A stretch of DNA of 64,000 nucleotides from Paracyclopina nana (GCA_019096065.1 JAGUCH010000004.1:1240001-1304000), one strand, 5' to 3'; shown: positions 35,387 to 47,778, counted from the stretch's first letter. Notes: generated by a model from the sequence alone, not told the origin. A program made the numbers and translations.

Positions 35387-35608
35387 GGGCCTGTTCACCT
35401 GCTTATTATGGCCGTTATTTTGGCAAAATATTGGAGAGAAATACTGAGAAACTGAGAATTTTTATATTGGTGTTGGATGGCTTTTGGTACCAATATACCG
35501 ATTCCGAAGTCAAAATCTAAAAAATGATTTTACAAATACCACATATTTGCAAATTTCATCATAATATCGCGCGTTATTTTGCTGATAATAATGCAGGTGA
35601 ACAGGGCC
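35387..35608. mobile_element. Family B MITE, copy 3
   Basis: 222 bp, nearly identical to copies 1 and 2, with TTA duplications at 35384-35386 and 35609-35611. Confidence 0.75.
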
Positions 35609-36537
35609 TTAATTGCTGGCCATAAAAAGCATATGTACTAGTGTAATGAATGGAGGGCAGTTAAATCACAGGTATAACCAGTTTCTGTCGCTGAGAGCCA
35701 CGGATGATGACAAATGGTCTCAGCTGTCATCCACTTAATTGAGAATCCCTGCGAAATGCATAATAATGAGGCGTGAGTTTGATGAGTGGCGTTTGATATA
35801 ATATGTGTATCACGCAGCCGCGACATGTGGCCAGAAAATTAAGCTTATGATAGCAAAACACAAAAGTGGCTTAGATATCTGGACGAGGAGCAGCAGCAGC
35901 AAAGTCTATTTATGACAAAAGAATGCTACACTGTCTCACATCTGTCGGCCTGCTTGGCCACTCTGTGGCATATGTTGCAGCTCTGTTATTTCATAATGGA
36001 CTCATACTAATGGAATCTTGGTAGCAGTGCAGTGTAGTGGATCTAGGCAAAAAATGCAGAACATATAATCAGCTTCACACATTTGGTGTGAAATCGTAGC
36101 AAACTTCCCATATACCAGTGGAATAAGGTTTTTTGCTCTCAAAAAGCTGATCACAGCTGACAAATGGCCTCCATTTAGCATTCTAATGATCATTGCCTTC
36201 AAAACGAGATCAGCAGTATGGCAGCAGCAGCCCCTGGTGGTATAATGGATGCAGTCGTGTTGTCGTGAGAAGATTTCATATGAGATCATCATAAATCTTT
36301 TTAGTCATCTGCTGATAACAACCGTTAAATGATAGCATGGAGGTGAAACTGCTCAGTTGTACGTATCTTGTCATCTGTCGCCCAAACACAATTCTTGACC
36401 ACACAACAAGCATCATCATGCAATGTGATGTGCTTAGGTGTCATTAGGGGATGTATCATTTGATGCTGCCATATAGCAGCAACATGGCCAATCTGTTGTC
36501 CGAATCGAAAACGTAAGCACAGCTGTTGAGGCCAAAA
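35609..36537. other. Intergenic, nothing recognised
   Basis: No gene supported; a GCA run occurs at about 35889-35901. Confidence 0.3.
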
Positions 36538-36928
36538 GCCCGTTCTCACATTTGTTAAGCAAAGCTCTTTGAAGTTAAGCAAGGCTCTTTGCCAGCTAAA
36601 TAGTTCAGCAATCGCTGAGCCGATTGCAACCAAACTTAGTAGTATTCTTCAATGAGGCTATCTACGACTGTGTACTTCAGTTGGTTGAGACCCGAGGCCG
36701 CCAACTCGAGGCTGTTCAAAATGTGACGCACAGCATTTATAGCAGGAAAACTGGCCACCGCTTATCAGCTAACAATCCGGATGAATTTTAAATTGAACAA
36801 TTCATGGGGTCTCCTGACAAATCCTATCAAGTTTAGTGCTGATCAGCTCTGTAGTTGTTGAGATATGTGCCTCCGTTGAGCCTTGCTCAACATTATTGCA
36901 GCCTAAATAGATGAATATGAGAACGGGC
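36538..36928. mobile_element. Foldback MITE family A, copy 6
   Basis: 391 bp from GCCCGTTCTCAC to GAGAACGGGC, in the inverted orientation relative to copies 2 and 7. TA follows on the right only. Confidence 0.65.
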
Positions 36929-38415
36929 TAAAGAACACTCACTTCTTCTTAGATGGTAGAAGTATATATGGGTGCAAAAAAGGAGCGACGGTTGGTGCCA
37001 GTGTTTTGCCAACATTTGGCAAAATAACGTGTGAAAGCCACCTGTTATTCACGCTAATCACTCCATTTCCGCTGACCAAGCATGGCATCATCTGCTTCAA
37101 TCTCTTCCAATGAATGGTCATCATCTGTTGATTGTCAATTTAAGCTAAAACATTTAACAAACCATTAATTGCGTTTAATGCGTCTGACGTGTGACGTTTC
37201 CGCAATTTTTCAATGCCCCCCTACTGGACAAGTTTATGAGAAACGTCAGATGATGACGATAGGCGCGACCATATGCCAATACATAGCAGTAAAGAAGATG
37301 CTTCAGTCATCTGGAGTTCAAGTGTCAGCTGCCACGCCTATTAGAACGCCTTTTAGCATTTGAGCCTACGTACGCGCGTTGAAATCACCACACATATAAA
37401 AACACATTTTCGCTCTACGTTTACGCTCGCGGGTTTGACACTGCAATTCCCTGTAGAAAAAGTGAGAACGAGAGCTCAGCTGAGCACAGGTGGAAAAAGA
37501 AAATTGCAGGAGGAGATGAAATAAGTAGATATCTGTGGAAAAAACGCGATATTTTGACATTTGAAGGCACGTTATGCTGAATGTGCGTGTTGATTGATTA
37601 ATGACCTCGTTTTCTTCCATTATGTATGCTAAATAACGTGCTATACTATATCGTTGTAAAGAGTTAATTTCTGGCTTTATGGAGTGTGATTTTTAGCCCT
37701 CTTGATTTGTGCATGATGAAATGGCGTGACTCGATGGAATTTCTGCTTGAAAGCCAAAGCATAGTTGAGAAAAGTTATCGCTTGGCCTACAGCGCGAGGA
37801 ATAAAACCAGCTGCTTAAATGCGATGCCGCGATATGGACTTGTAAAAATCATTGATTAAAAGTCAACAGGATGCAGATGGATCTTGGAAGAAGACAAAGC
37901 TAAAAGCGGAAGGAGTTGTCGGTTTTTATGGCCAAAAGTCACCCCTGGACAAAGAAGCTCAGCACATCTGCCATCATGATATCACTTTTTGCACCTTGGG
38001 TTCCCCTCCGTTCAATGCGTACAGTACGTGTAAAAAGGGCAATAAAAATAGGGGACACTGGAAAAAAGGTTTGATTTGAACCTCATAATTGGAATCTTGA
38101 CGAGCTGCTGGAGCAGCAAAAACTGCAATATATCAAAGCTCTTTGTCATGCTTTTTCTCAACACATTTGAATTTGTGATCAGCTTCTTAGTAATTTTGAT
38201 GTTCATAGTGCAAAATGGTGACTGGACAAATTAATCAAAATTAACCATTTTATGCCAAGAAATGTAGGAAAAAGAAGAGTCTTTAATTGTGGAACTGGCT
38301 GGAATCTGCAGTTTTTGGCAGAAACGTCCCATTTATTGTAAGAACAGATGAGCAGGGCCCAAAATTGAGAATATTTATCTTCTACTTTCAAACCTTATTT
38401 TTTTGGCAGCTCTTA
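36929..38415. other. Intergenic, nothing recognised
   Basis: AT-rich sequence without recognisable gene content. Confidence 0.3.
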
Positions 38416-38809
38416 TGTCCTGTTCATGTACGCCTCTAACTCCTTAGGAAAATGAATGAAAAACACTTCAAGGAAAGGAGAAAAAATGTCACATGACAAG
38501 CGACAGCTGATTCTAAAAAATCCGATCGACTTTAAGCCAACTTGAAAGTAAACAAATCTAATTTTGTCTATGAAGTGCTCCACATTTTAGTCCTTTTGAG
38601 CTAAATCAATTGTCAATTTCATCTTTTTATCAAAGCAACGTGATGACAGATAGTTTCTTTTGAAATATGCTGAAAACCATGAGATAAAATAGAGAAAATT
38701 GCCAATAAAAACGCTGCTCGGCCCCAAGCTGAACTCGTAGAGTGGTGGCATTCAGCAACAATTTTTTCCTTACCTTTTTAAAGGCATTCTTAAATTCATG
38801 AACAAGGCA
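38416..38809. mobile_element. Family C MITE (PIF/Harbinger-like), full copy
   Basis: 394 bp from TGTCCTGTTCATGTACGCC to its partial complement ending ATGAACAAGGCA, flanked by TTA (38413-38415 and 38810-38812). The TTA duplication and the TIR's resemblance to family B suggest the same superfamily. Confidence 0.65.
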
Positions 38810-39362
38810 TTATAAGAGTATCCAGATTGCTCATGGCTTAAGCGTTGTAGAAAATGGCCATTTTTTGCATTTCTGCCAAAATGTATACATGAATAACTCG
38901 GCTGAGCAGATTTCTTCATGGCTTGGTGAGAAAGAAGGCAGCTGATGCCGATTTACTCTTCCATGATGTGACTTTCTAGCATACTTCAGTTACCTCCTTT
39001 TTCGCGCTGATTATTGCTTGATCAACTTTGTGCATCGACATGCTTCGAATGTACCATAAATCAGGGCTTGCCAGGTTAACGAATTTTCGAGTGGAGCAAA
39101 AGAGGCTTCCATGCATGCATGCCAGTTGGTGATGACGATCTCGCAACGGAAGGAAGAGCGCTCAAGGATGGAAGGAAAACGGTAAAGGATCTCTGGACCA
39201 ATGAATCAAACAGGGAGAAACACACCTGCAAACGACCTTTATGCAGCCACCTGTGAGATCCTACTATCCTACCCTTGCTAAAAGCCAGAAACCCTGCATA
39301 ATTGCCTGTTGATTTATGCAAGCAAAATCGGCTCTCAATTTCCTATTTACGTTCTCACATTA
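38810..39362. other. Intergenic, nothing recognised
   Basis: No gene supported. Confidence 0.3.
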
Positions 39363-39995
39363 GGGCGTTCTCATATCGCAATTTGGTTTCAACAAGCTGA
39401 TTTTGGTTAAACTAAAGGACGCCACAAGAATGCTAAACAAAAGTCAGTTTGGTCTGACGAATATAACAGTTTTTGTTAGAGAAAAATTAAGCTCAGCGTT
39501 TGATCGCAACATCTGTTTTGCTTTCAATGAGAGAGCGTTTGCTTAGCTTTTTTTGGCTCTGCTCTGCTTTTTGCGGCTATTTGAGAAGGGCCTATCGATA
39601 AGAAAGCTCATTATGAAATTGAGATGCCGTTCGCATATTGCTGCTAAAAGCAAAGCTCAAAAAAGCAAAACAATCGCTCAATATTTTTTAATTATTATCA
39701 AGTGTTATCTTTCAAATGTTGAGCATTTGCTTAGCTTTTTTAAGCCTTGCTTAGCTTGTTGCGGCAACATTTTAAATACGTTGCTAGGCTTTCTTATCTA
39801 CAGGCCCTTCTCAAATAGCCGCAAAAAGCAAAGCAGAGCCCAAAAAAGCTAAACAAGCGCTCATAATTGAAAGCAAAGCTGATGTTGTGATTAAACGCTG
39901 AGCGAAATTAACCAGACCAAACCAGAAACATCGTATTTTCTATATATAAGCAACCACTTTGCTGAGCCCTTGCTTAGCTCTTAAGATACAAATTA
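39363..39995. mobile_element. Three family E MITE copies in a row
   Basis: Copies lie at 39363-39592 (GGGCGTTCTCATATCGC to TTTGAGAAGGGCC, TA on both sides), about 39625-39770 and about 39803-39995. All carry gcaaagc(t/a), gttgagc and ttgcttagctttttt motifs. They lie just downstream of the second HLH gene's 3' end. Confidence 0.55.
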
Positions 39996-40195
39996 GCCAT
40001 TATACATAACTCGATTTTTCCAAGAGGTTCATAGGTGAACGAGCAAAAATAACAATGTACCAACTCATTTGGTGCTACGCTTTGACGCATCGGTTGCCAA
40101 GGATTTTGTCATCTTTTGGCAGGTGTGCCCACCCACCCGGAACGCCTTAAAAATGCCAGCACCACTCTACATAACTATGGGAAACTTATTGGTAT

Positions 40196-40201
40196 TTTAT
40201 T
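40196..40201 (-). promoter_or_regulatory. Poly(A) signal of the second HLH gene
   Basis: TTTATT on the plus strand is AATAAA on the minus strand, about 125 nt past the TGA stop at 40326-40328. Confidence 0.45.
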
Positions 40202-40325
40202 GAGTATCACAGAACAGAGCTCGAAGTTGGAGTACAAAAATAGATTGGAAAGCTGGCTTTCTTCACATACAGATTTTTCAAGAGGTGTGTGTGTGCGGGC
40301 GCAATTTTGTACAAATTGTGATTGT

Positions 40326-40739
40326 TCACATCATTTCCAGCGAGGCATTGCTGCTGTTGTCATCTTCATCACTGATTAAAGTCTCCTCTTCGGACTCACT
40401 AGAGGATTCAGCAGCAGTCAAAGTTGTGGTGGGCTTATTATTACGAGGAGCCATCGATCTCATGTCTTGCTCAGTGAGGGCCAAAATGGCGGCCTCGCGC
40501 TGACCCGGCGGCCCGCTCAGCCGGTCAAACAGCTGATCCTGCAGGTCATCGATGTACTTGATGGCCTCCAAAATGATGTCCAACTTGGAGACCTTCTCCT
40601 TGCGCCGGATCGAAGGCAAAATGGTCTTGAGCCGCTTGAACTCGGCCTTTGTGTTTTTCGTGGCGTCCATTTTTGTGTGGATTTTGGCTCGCAAAATCGC
40701 TCGCTTGCTATTTGAGGAGTCAGTCATTCTTATCACCAT
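40326..40739 (-). CDS. ID/extramacrochaetae-like HLH protein without basic region (paralog 2)
   Basis: A 137-aa protein with an HLH at residues ~33-72: FKRLKTILPSI, the loop RRKEK, then VSKLDIILEAIKYIDDLQDQL. It is nearly the same as the plus-strand gene at 746-1135 in helix 2. There is no E-R basic motif, so it should sequester bHLH partners rather than bind DNA (inference from the ID family). The C-terminus (residues 111-137) is Ser/Glu/Asp-rich with SSSESEEE, typical casein kinase 2 target sequence, unlike paralog 1. The ATG at 40737-40739 has A at -3 and G at +4; in-frame ATGs follow at codons 5 and 24. The frame is intron-less. The gene lies in a CpG-rich island (40500-40960) and faces paralog 1, with APIP and many MITEs between. 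Confidence 0.85.
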   Translation of the reverse strand: MVIRMTDSSNSKRAILRAKIHTKMDATKNTKAEFKRLKTILPSIRRKEKVSKLDIILEAIKYIDDLQDQLFDRLSGPPGQREAAILALTEQDMRSMAPRNNKPTTTLTAAESSSESEEETLISDEDDNSSNASLEMM

Positions 40740-41033
40740 TATTTGTGTCTATTATGTGAAATTTGCGGCCTTTTTTCTTGATCCTTCGTACGTGAGAACG
40801 CGGGGAAGTTTTGTCGGTGACTGCAGACGAGTCTTTCTTTTTGCGTCGGCCGTTCAATTTTAGGCTGCGCGCGCGTTACTGCGCGTTGCGTTGCGTTGCG
40901 CGCGCGTAGTACGAAGAAAAAGATATGCGAACCGCATGCTAACGCGCATCTGCCCGACAACTCGCGTTTTTCACACGCTACTACTACATTTGTCTCGGAC
41001 TTGTTGATTTTCATTGCGAGCAGGATGTTTCCA
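40740..41033 (-). other. CpG-rich 5' flank of the second HLH gene
   Basis: Very CpG-dense upstream DNA with GCGCGCG and TGCGTTGCGTTGCG runs at 40866-40908. This is the likely promoter/5' UTR zone; no specific core element is evident. Confidence 0.45.
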
Positions 41034-41240
41034 GGCCGTTCTCATATCGCCGAAAAAGATGAGCTAAGCTAGCGCTCAATAATTAACAAGCAAAGCATCT
41101 TTAAAATGTTGAGCGAAATAATAACTTGTTTGCGTTGGCTGATTCCGCTCAACATTCGACAAAAGCAGACTTTAAAAATGTTGAGCGTTTGCTGAGCTAC
41201 TTTTAGCTTAGCTTTTTCCGCCGGCAATGTGAGAACGACC
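41034..41240. mobile_element. Family E MITE, 207 bp
   Basis: Ends are GGCCGTTCTCATATCGCC and GGCAATGTGAGAACGACC. It lies 21 bp from the outer retroelement's left LTR. Confidence 0.6.
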
Positions 41241-41257
41241 TATGTACCTATTTAATG

Positions 41258-41261
41258 CAAC
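41258..41261. repeat. Target-site duplication of the outer element (left)
   Basis: CAAC here matches CAAC at 59309-59312 directly outside the other LTR. Confidence 0.8.
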
Positions 41262-41473
41262 TAGTGGCTCCTGGAACCGCGATACAAAATGACCTAGTCT
41301 CTGCGAATCTCTGAGTATAACTAGTTAGTTTATTTGAAGGACCAAGCGTATTTATAGGCCAAAATAGGGAAGTGCAAAGATAAAGTCAGCTTAATGGTGG
41401 AAGGGTTGCTATGCGGAATTCAAGGTTGCAAGGAAGTAGGAAGACGCAATGTGCAAGTCCATTTTGCACATTA
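41262..41473 (-). repeat. 3' LTR of the outer element
   Basis: 212 bp, TAGTGGCTCC...GCACATTA on the plus strand. It matches 59097-59308 with two differences (near positions 86 and 94 of the LTR). Confidence 0.88.
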
Positions 41474-41482
41474 TCCCTCCCC
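41474..41482 (-). other. Polypurine tract of the outer element
   Basis: On the minus strand GGGGAGGGA directly precedes the 3' LTR, as expected for the plus-strand primer in reverse transcription. Confidence 0.6.
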
Positions 41483-41549
41483 AGGGATAGGGCCGAAGAC
41501 AATCGGGCTTAGGTTGTAGCGTCCTGCCTTTGAAGTGGTTGCAACTCTT

Positions 41550-41748
41550 TGTAGGAGGTTCGCATAGACCCCCCGAGGGTGACACGCGCGCCCGCGGGTA
41601 GCGATGGAAGAACTTGCTACTAGAAACTAGTCGAGGTGTTTACTCGAGTGCGTCCGTTTATTAACTGCTTCTGTACAATTAGCTTCACCGGGACGTCGCG
41701 CCCGCTGCGCGTCTGCGAGCACGCCCGTCTACCCGTGTTCCTGCTACA
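41550..41748 (-). repeat. 3' LTR of the inner element
   Basis: 199 bp, TGTAGGAGG...CCTGCTACA, identical by eye to 51754-51952. A purine-rich tract (minus strand AGGGGGAAGT, 41749-41758) precedes it on the sense strand, consistent with a PPT. Confidence 0.88.
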
Positions 41749-42149
41749 ACTTCCCCCTACTGAAGGGTTGTCGTGTCCTCACGACGGGGGCCTACGATCC
41801 TTTGCCTTGGCGTAGCAGGCCACCAGGGAGGCTGGGGGTGCTCCCGCAGTCTCGACTTCGGGGAATGGTTTTAAAGGCGTCGATGCACGAAGGCACCATG
41901 GCTGCGGGCAGGACCGTCATGAGATAATGGTGCATCGACTTGCTCTGTCGAGCCAGCACGTCCACTTGGGCTTGTAGGTTCTTGTAGCCCTAATTGTGTT
42001 CCTGGAACAGGGTCTCGCACAGTCGTTGGAGAAGGCCTTGGGGGATGTCCGGTGCGGCGTCGTCAGCCTTCCCGTCTCCCGCTGAGCCGGCGGCGGCCGT
42101 AGCATACTTGGGCGGTGCATCCTCATCCTCACCATCGTCATTGGAGCTG

Positions 42150-44035
42150 CCCAAGTTAGCCATGCAGAAGGCATGAGTGGTCCCGCCCCGGGGTGGTGAC
42201 GTCCTCGCCTGGAGGGCCGCTCGTCGTCACTGTCGCCCCTGGGAAGAGGATCCGGTCTTGCCTCAGATTGGTCACCATTCTCCATGTCATCTTCTCCATC
42301 AAGAATGCCGTGTGCCAAACCGCCAACAGCATCCACCACCCTAAGCCACGCCAGCGGTATAAGACCACCATGCGCAGCAGAGCTCCGAGGATCAGTCTCA
42401 GGAGGCCCACCGTAATGAGGAATCCTGTGAAGTACAAGTAGCACTTCCCTGCCAAGCTGAAGAAGGGGATGATGGCACTTCCCACATGGTCGACCATCTG
42501 ATCAATGTCTCCCTGAGACCAGAAGGTGGTGGAGCGGCTGCCAGTGATGAGCGAGTTGTGAAGCACGTTGCTGGTGATCATGTTGACGACAGCCCCCCTG
42601 GCTGCTGAAGAGGTGGAGATAGAGGATGTGGTTGGCCTGCCGCTGGGCTGAGAAACACCTCCACCCAGTCCACGGCTGACGTCGTATTGATGATTACGAG
42701 GAGCAGCATCCAACATGGGGTTGAGCTGGGCATTTGATGGGCGTGATGGAGTTGCATGGGACAATGCTGGGCCGGTCCGTCAGGATGAACAACAGCAGGT
42801 CCGCGAAGCGAGTCTCGCGGTTCACCCATACCGCGATCTCTTGGGTGCAGTTGTTGATGGACCAGGTGACTGCCTGCACCGGGTAGCACGAGGTCACATT
42901 GGCCACTGCTCCGGCCCGGGTGACGAGGTGACCTGGCCCATGACTGTTCAGGGTAGCATACGTTGACGACCCCGAGGCAATGCTCTGCAACTTATAACAT
43001 ATCAATTCCTGCAGAAACTTTGAACCGGTCCTGGATGTGCAATGCATGTTGAGGGTGAACGAGTGCCAGTTGGGTTTGGATATTGGCCCCGTCCATGTCT
43101 TCCTGGTGCAGATACTTGGCCTGAAGGGGCCCCATCTCCAGGTTCGATCAACAGCATCACGAAGTCTCTCAACTGCGTGGTGAATAGCTTCTGCTGGCAC
43201 ATTGACTGCGCGCCCTTGAGGGCAGATCCGGTAAATCGGGACTCCTCCTCAGGGGCTAGCAGGAGGAGGTCGCCAAGGTGCCCAGTTCCTCCCAGCGAGC
43301 TGGTGGCATTTCGATGGGGGAAGAGCACCGCAGGTCCCTGGTAGACTTCACTCAGTTGATCCTCACAGCGTGGAGACTTGCGTTGGGCCACACGATCATG
43401 CCCTCGGCGTCGTCCTGCACGATGAGGTCCTGGAAGTTCGCGGTCAGGTGGTTGGAGAACACCACCCGCCCGTTAGCCGTGTTCAACTTCCCGTAGATGG
43501 GCTCGACCAAGGCGTGGATCGTGGTGGTCTCATTTGATTTGTAGAAGGTCACGTCCCCGCTGGTGAAGGTGGTCGCGGTGCACTTGTGGTCCTTGTCCAA
43601 GACTCCCTTGGAGAAGTATGAGAGCAACGTCGGGTTGTTCAGCGCCACCGCTACCTTCTTGTTCTCCACAATCAGGTAGTGCTTTTCGGTGGCCTCTTGG
43701 TAAGCTTGTGGAGTCACCAAGTAGGGCTTGTTGACGTCCGTCATCTGACTGCCGTAACTGATGCTCTCTCGTACCCACACCTAGTCACAAGCTCCGGCTG
43801 ACTTAGATTGATGGCCTCGTGGATTGCATTGGGGTGTGCGCAGTCGTAGGTTGTGAACAAGGCCGCTTTAGCCTCAGGCTTATACAGGTCTGCGCTTCTA
43901 CCTGCCAAGGATTTGACCTTGGAGGATGGCTTCCAGTGCCACCTCATGGAGGAGGACCCAGTAGCCATACATGAAGAGGGCCAGCAGCAGAAAAGAAGCG
44001 TTGCACCACATTGGCATGGGCATGGTTAGCGTTCA
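42150..44035 (-). pseudogene. Env-like glycoprotein remnant of the inner element
   Basis: Minus-strand fragments in shifting frames lie between integrase and the 3' LTR. A hydrophobic, signal-like start is visible near 44030. A Cys-containing N-terminal piece (TTYDCAHPN) ends near 43741. A segment at 43352-43780 has an N-glycosylation-type SNETTT. A Cys-rich segment follows at 42694-43200 (TSCYPV, INNCTQE). A membrane-spanning pair lies at about 42290-42450 (YLYFTGFLITVGLLRLIL and the following GWWMLLAVW). There is no furin site or F-type fusion peptide, so it is unlike the outer env. The layout recalls the glycoprotein shared by some arthropod retroelements and chuvirus-like viruses, but this is a tentative family call. 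Multiple stops and frameshifts make it non-functional as read. Confidence 0.45.
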
Positions 44036-44252
44036 TATTTGGTATTGTTGGCTAGATTATTGTGATAGTTAGCAACTCAGACTGTAAGAGAGAGAGAGTA
44101 GAGTGTGAGTGTTATGTAAAACTGTAACTCGTGCGACCAAAATACTGAAGTTTTGTACATGAGTTCAACATAAAAACATTTTGTTTTGTGGTGATGCGAT
44201 GCACCCCCCCAAACTTCGTGTTGAGGGAGCACCAATATGTCCCGATTACTTA

Positions 44253-45400
44253 TTAAACACTTATCTGCATTGTTTGTGGTGTTAATGGTCTTGTCATCTT
44301 GCATGGTGTTGTCTTTGTTGTCATTGAGTTAGCTGGGAACTCAAGGACATCATACTCAAGTACCGTGGGGTCATGATTGAACTGTGGTATTGGGTCGTCT
44401 CTGGTATGAGGGAACATGTATTCCCGGGTTAGTGGGCGCCATTGCAGACTCGAAAGAATGGGCAACTCCTCCATTGGTGCAGTTTCCACTTTTATCGCTG
44501 TTTTTAGGTACTCGTAGACTTATGTCTATCATGTCGAAGTCCATGTTGTCCTTGGGAGGTGCAGAAGGTTTTTCAACTGCAAATTTGGTGGTAGTGAGTT
44601 TGTTGATTGTTTCTCAATAGTCCAGGGCCTTTGTCGTGGGGTGAAAGCCTGTTTGTCCGCTAGTTGGATGCGCTTATGTTTGGCATCAACCTGTTTCCGT
44701 TGCTTGCTCGCTGGGAATCCCCAAAGATGAGGTCTGAGTTGGTGGTAGGCTGCCGTTCAACACTATCTTATATGGGGCCAGACCAGTTGACCGATTGTCG
44801 GTAATGCTTGTAGGGGGCAGGACAACCAGGGTGAAGGGCACCACTCTGCCCATTGGGCGTAGTGCCCTGTGATCATCTTATGAATGAGTTCTTTAAGGTT
44901 TCGATGATGTCGCTCCACCAGAATGCTCCGAGGTTCGCAGGACATCGTGGTTGTGGCCTTGATACCCAGAGCAGCGCACACCACACCTGTTTCATTAGAT
45001 GGGTCTTGAAATGCGTGCCTTAACCGGTGTGCAGCCATTCTGGCAACCAGAACTTGCATGGAAAAGCCTCTATCCACACATTACACATGCATTTTTGTGA
45101 ATGATGCTGACTGGAGATCTTGAAGGGTCTCATATAATCAAGGCTGGAATCGCCAGTTCTGTTGTCGGCAGAGCGATCATGACTAGACAACCTCATCAGC
45201 TCTCTTTGCCATCCATGGGAAATAAAAGTAATAAAAGTGCTGGGCTGTCCTGTGTAACAGGGTTTCCTTCCTTGGCGCCCGGTGGTCTCGTGATTATGCA
45301 GCAGGCTGGCTTCTTCCCATTTGCTTGGCACGACCAGCCAGGAAAATGAATCGGCCTTGGTGCCTTGGAGCTGCAATGCCCTTTGCTGATCCAGAGGTGA
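44253..45400 (-). pseudogene. Integrase remnant of the inner element
   Basis: The clearest piece (about 44763-45077) reads ALGIKATTTMSCEPRS followed by VERHHRNLKELIHKM. This corresponds to the end of the integrase core, with the conserved E in the VER segment. Upstream fragments (45020-45376) are in other frames and include a degraded N-terminal zinc-binding part. The fragment at 44253-44489 is the C-terminal tail before env. Frame changes are frequent. Confidence 0.6.
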
Positions 45401-45699
45401 GCTGTCAAACTAATCTAGTAGGACCCTATCGCGGGCTGAAGCAGCTTCCAAGGGCTCGCAATGGGGTTTGTCGCAGCTGCGCTAGTTTACGCAAGGTGAC
45501 AAGGTCATCGTCTTCTTCCTGGGCCTCCGCCCAAAGTTCTGGCTTTGTGGGGATGAGCTTAGGTTTGCTACTCTGAAGAAGTCATCGTTGGAGACCTCTG
45601 AGCTGGGGTGATTGCTGGCCCGATCAAGGGCGGGGCCTGGCTCAGGGAATCTGCGTTGCTGTGTTTGGTGCCGGTTCAATGCACCATTTCGAAGTCCTA

Positions 45700-47100
45700 A
45701 TTGGAGATGGTACCGAGCAATCTGGCTAGCATGCTGGTGGGGGGATCAGCTTCCTAGCCCCATAAAGGATGACCCTTTCCTTGCTGTCTTGAACTTGCAA
45801 CAGCAAAGCCCCCACAGCTCCGTTCTCCTGCTAGAAACCAGTGTCCAAGATGAACATGTTAGGTGACACGAAGTCAGGGCAAGCCAGCACCAGGGTCGAC
45901 ACAAGGCGTCGTATATTCTCCCCAAAGGCTTCTCGATACTCTTGAGTAGGCGGGTAGGTGTGCATAGCTGCTGTGCCATTATCCCTCAAGAGCTTGGCAC
46001 TCAGATGGGCGGTGACATGCTGGTACTTCTCGATGCAAGCCTGATAGTAGTTGGCCTTGCCCACGAACACTTTCAATAGCTTGCGGGTGTTGGCAAGGGC
46101 CATTTGCAGATCAGGTCGACGTAGGCTGGCACGACCTCCAGACCCTTGGGCGTGACAACATGCCCCGAATAGCTTACTCGGGTCTGGAACACGTGGCGCT
46201 TGGACAGCTCAAGCAGTAGGCCGGCCTTTTGGTGGTCTTGCAGCACAACCCGCAGGTTGTGAAGGTGTGACTCAAAGTCAGGGAGTAGACCAGGCAATCG
46301 TCCAAGTTTGGAAGAGCTACATCTCCCATGACACTCCCTCTAATACTAGGCATTAGAGCCGGCTGTAAGTCTTGGGGGCATTGGTGAGCCCACATGGCAT
46401 CTTCAGAAAAGGGTGGGAGCCATCTCTGATTGAGAAGGTGGTCTCCTCCATGTCCCCAGGCTTGATGGGCACCACATTGAAGGGCTTGACAGCCTCCAGG
46501 GTGGAGAAGACGGTAGAGCGGCCAATTGGCTCAGATTATCCCGAACATCCTCGATCGGGTTGGATTCGACAACAGTGGCCTTGTTGGGCTCGCGATAATC
46601 CAGGCACGGCAGGAGGCTCCCGTCCCTTTTTCCGAATGTGGACTTGTGGGGTGGACCACAGCAAGGAGGTTGGGGTGATGACCTCTTGTCCAACCCCTTT
46701 TGGGTCTTCTCCTTTAAAGAGGCTTCCACGCTGGGATTGATTGGCGTAGATGAATATTGATTGGCCTGGTTACAGGCTTGAGGTCGATGGCGTGTTCTAC
46801 CAGCTTGGTCTGGCCAGAACGACCGTCGAAGGGTAAGGCCCCTAGATACGCAGTAAGGAGTGAGGCAGCGGCCTTCAACTGCCCGGGGTCCCTCCGGATG
46901 AGGTCGTTTTCTTCCAGCTTGTAGGCCCGTATGGCGAACTCAATTTTCTCTTGCGGGCCAGCATCGGGAGGTGGTCCCTTGTAGGGCTGGCCCTCCACGT
47001 CCCGTCGGGGTGGATAGCTTGTACTTGCGGCTCTGGACCCTTGTAGGGCCGACGGCCGGAGGCACATACTCCCGGAGGGTGCCGTAGCAAACACCTCCTT
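45700..47100 (-). pseudogene. Reverse transcriptase and RNase H remnant of the inner element
   Basis: Successive minus-strand pieces give the RT landmarks in order. They are EHAIDLKPVTRPI near 46760; GKRDGSLLPCLDYREPNKAT near 46600; the catalytic box as NLDDCLVYS near 46300 (first residue N rather than Y or F); then the thumb/connection at 46073-46297. RNase H-like FILDTG and a following GALLLQVQDSKERVILYG lie at about 45750-45860. At least three frame changes are needed to follow the domain. The DYR motif and domain order favour Ty3/gypsy over BEL/Pao. Confidence 0.65.
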
Positions 47101-47469
47101 TCACCTGCAGAGAGTAATCCAGCTAGTTTGACAATTCACCATCAGGTGTCCTCCTGCGGCTGGCTGACCCACTACGCATGGCCAAGGAGCCAGCTGGGTC
47201 TCCTCAGCAACTGGCCTCAGCTTCGGGCGCTGCTTACTTGGCCTTCCCATGGGGCCACTGGGTCGCGACGGCTGCAACCAGGACCGCGGTGCACCGTGGG
47301 ACCGTAGTGGGTCATGTCACATGGATGGCAGATCCCACGGTTGGGGTGTCAGCAGCGTCGTGCAAGGCTCCGACAATCGGGAGGTACTTGGCATGGATCT
47401 GGAGGGCACCTTGAGAATGAAGCTTATTGATGTGATGATGGCTCTGGAAAGGCCCACACATGTTGAAGT

Positions 47470-47778
47470 CTATGGACGGCTGTGTACTACCGTGGGCCGG
47501 ATAGAGAACATATGAGGGTGCTTTCCGATCTGGACTCTCAGGGGCTGTCCGAGCTCTCCCAACACTTGCGGCCGGTGCCGCTTGTGGGCAGTGCCCACCA
47601 CGGTCATGTCGCAGAGGGGCCATAGGTTGTGTGGCAGGACCCCAAAGCATTGGACTAAGGCCTCAGAAATGCAGGTATGCCAGCTATGGCCGCTGTCAAC
47701 TAGGGCACGGGTCTTGATCCAGCCAATACGCACAGGTACCCGTGCTGTAAAATTGTTTATGTTCGGTGATGTGATCAA
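47470..47778 (-). pseudogene. Retropepsin remnant of the inner element
   Basis: A 102-codon minus-strand frame contains RVPVRIGWIKTRALVDSGHS, the aspartic protease active site (D-S-G). It lies between gag and RT as expected in gypsy elements. It is open over the core but not in continuous frame with RT. Confidence 0.55.
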
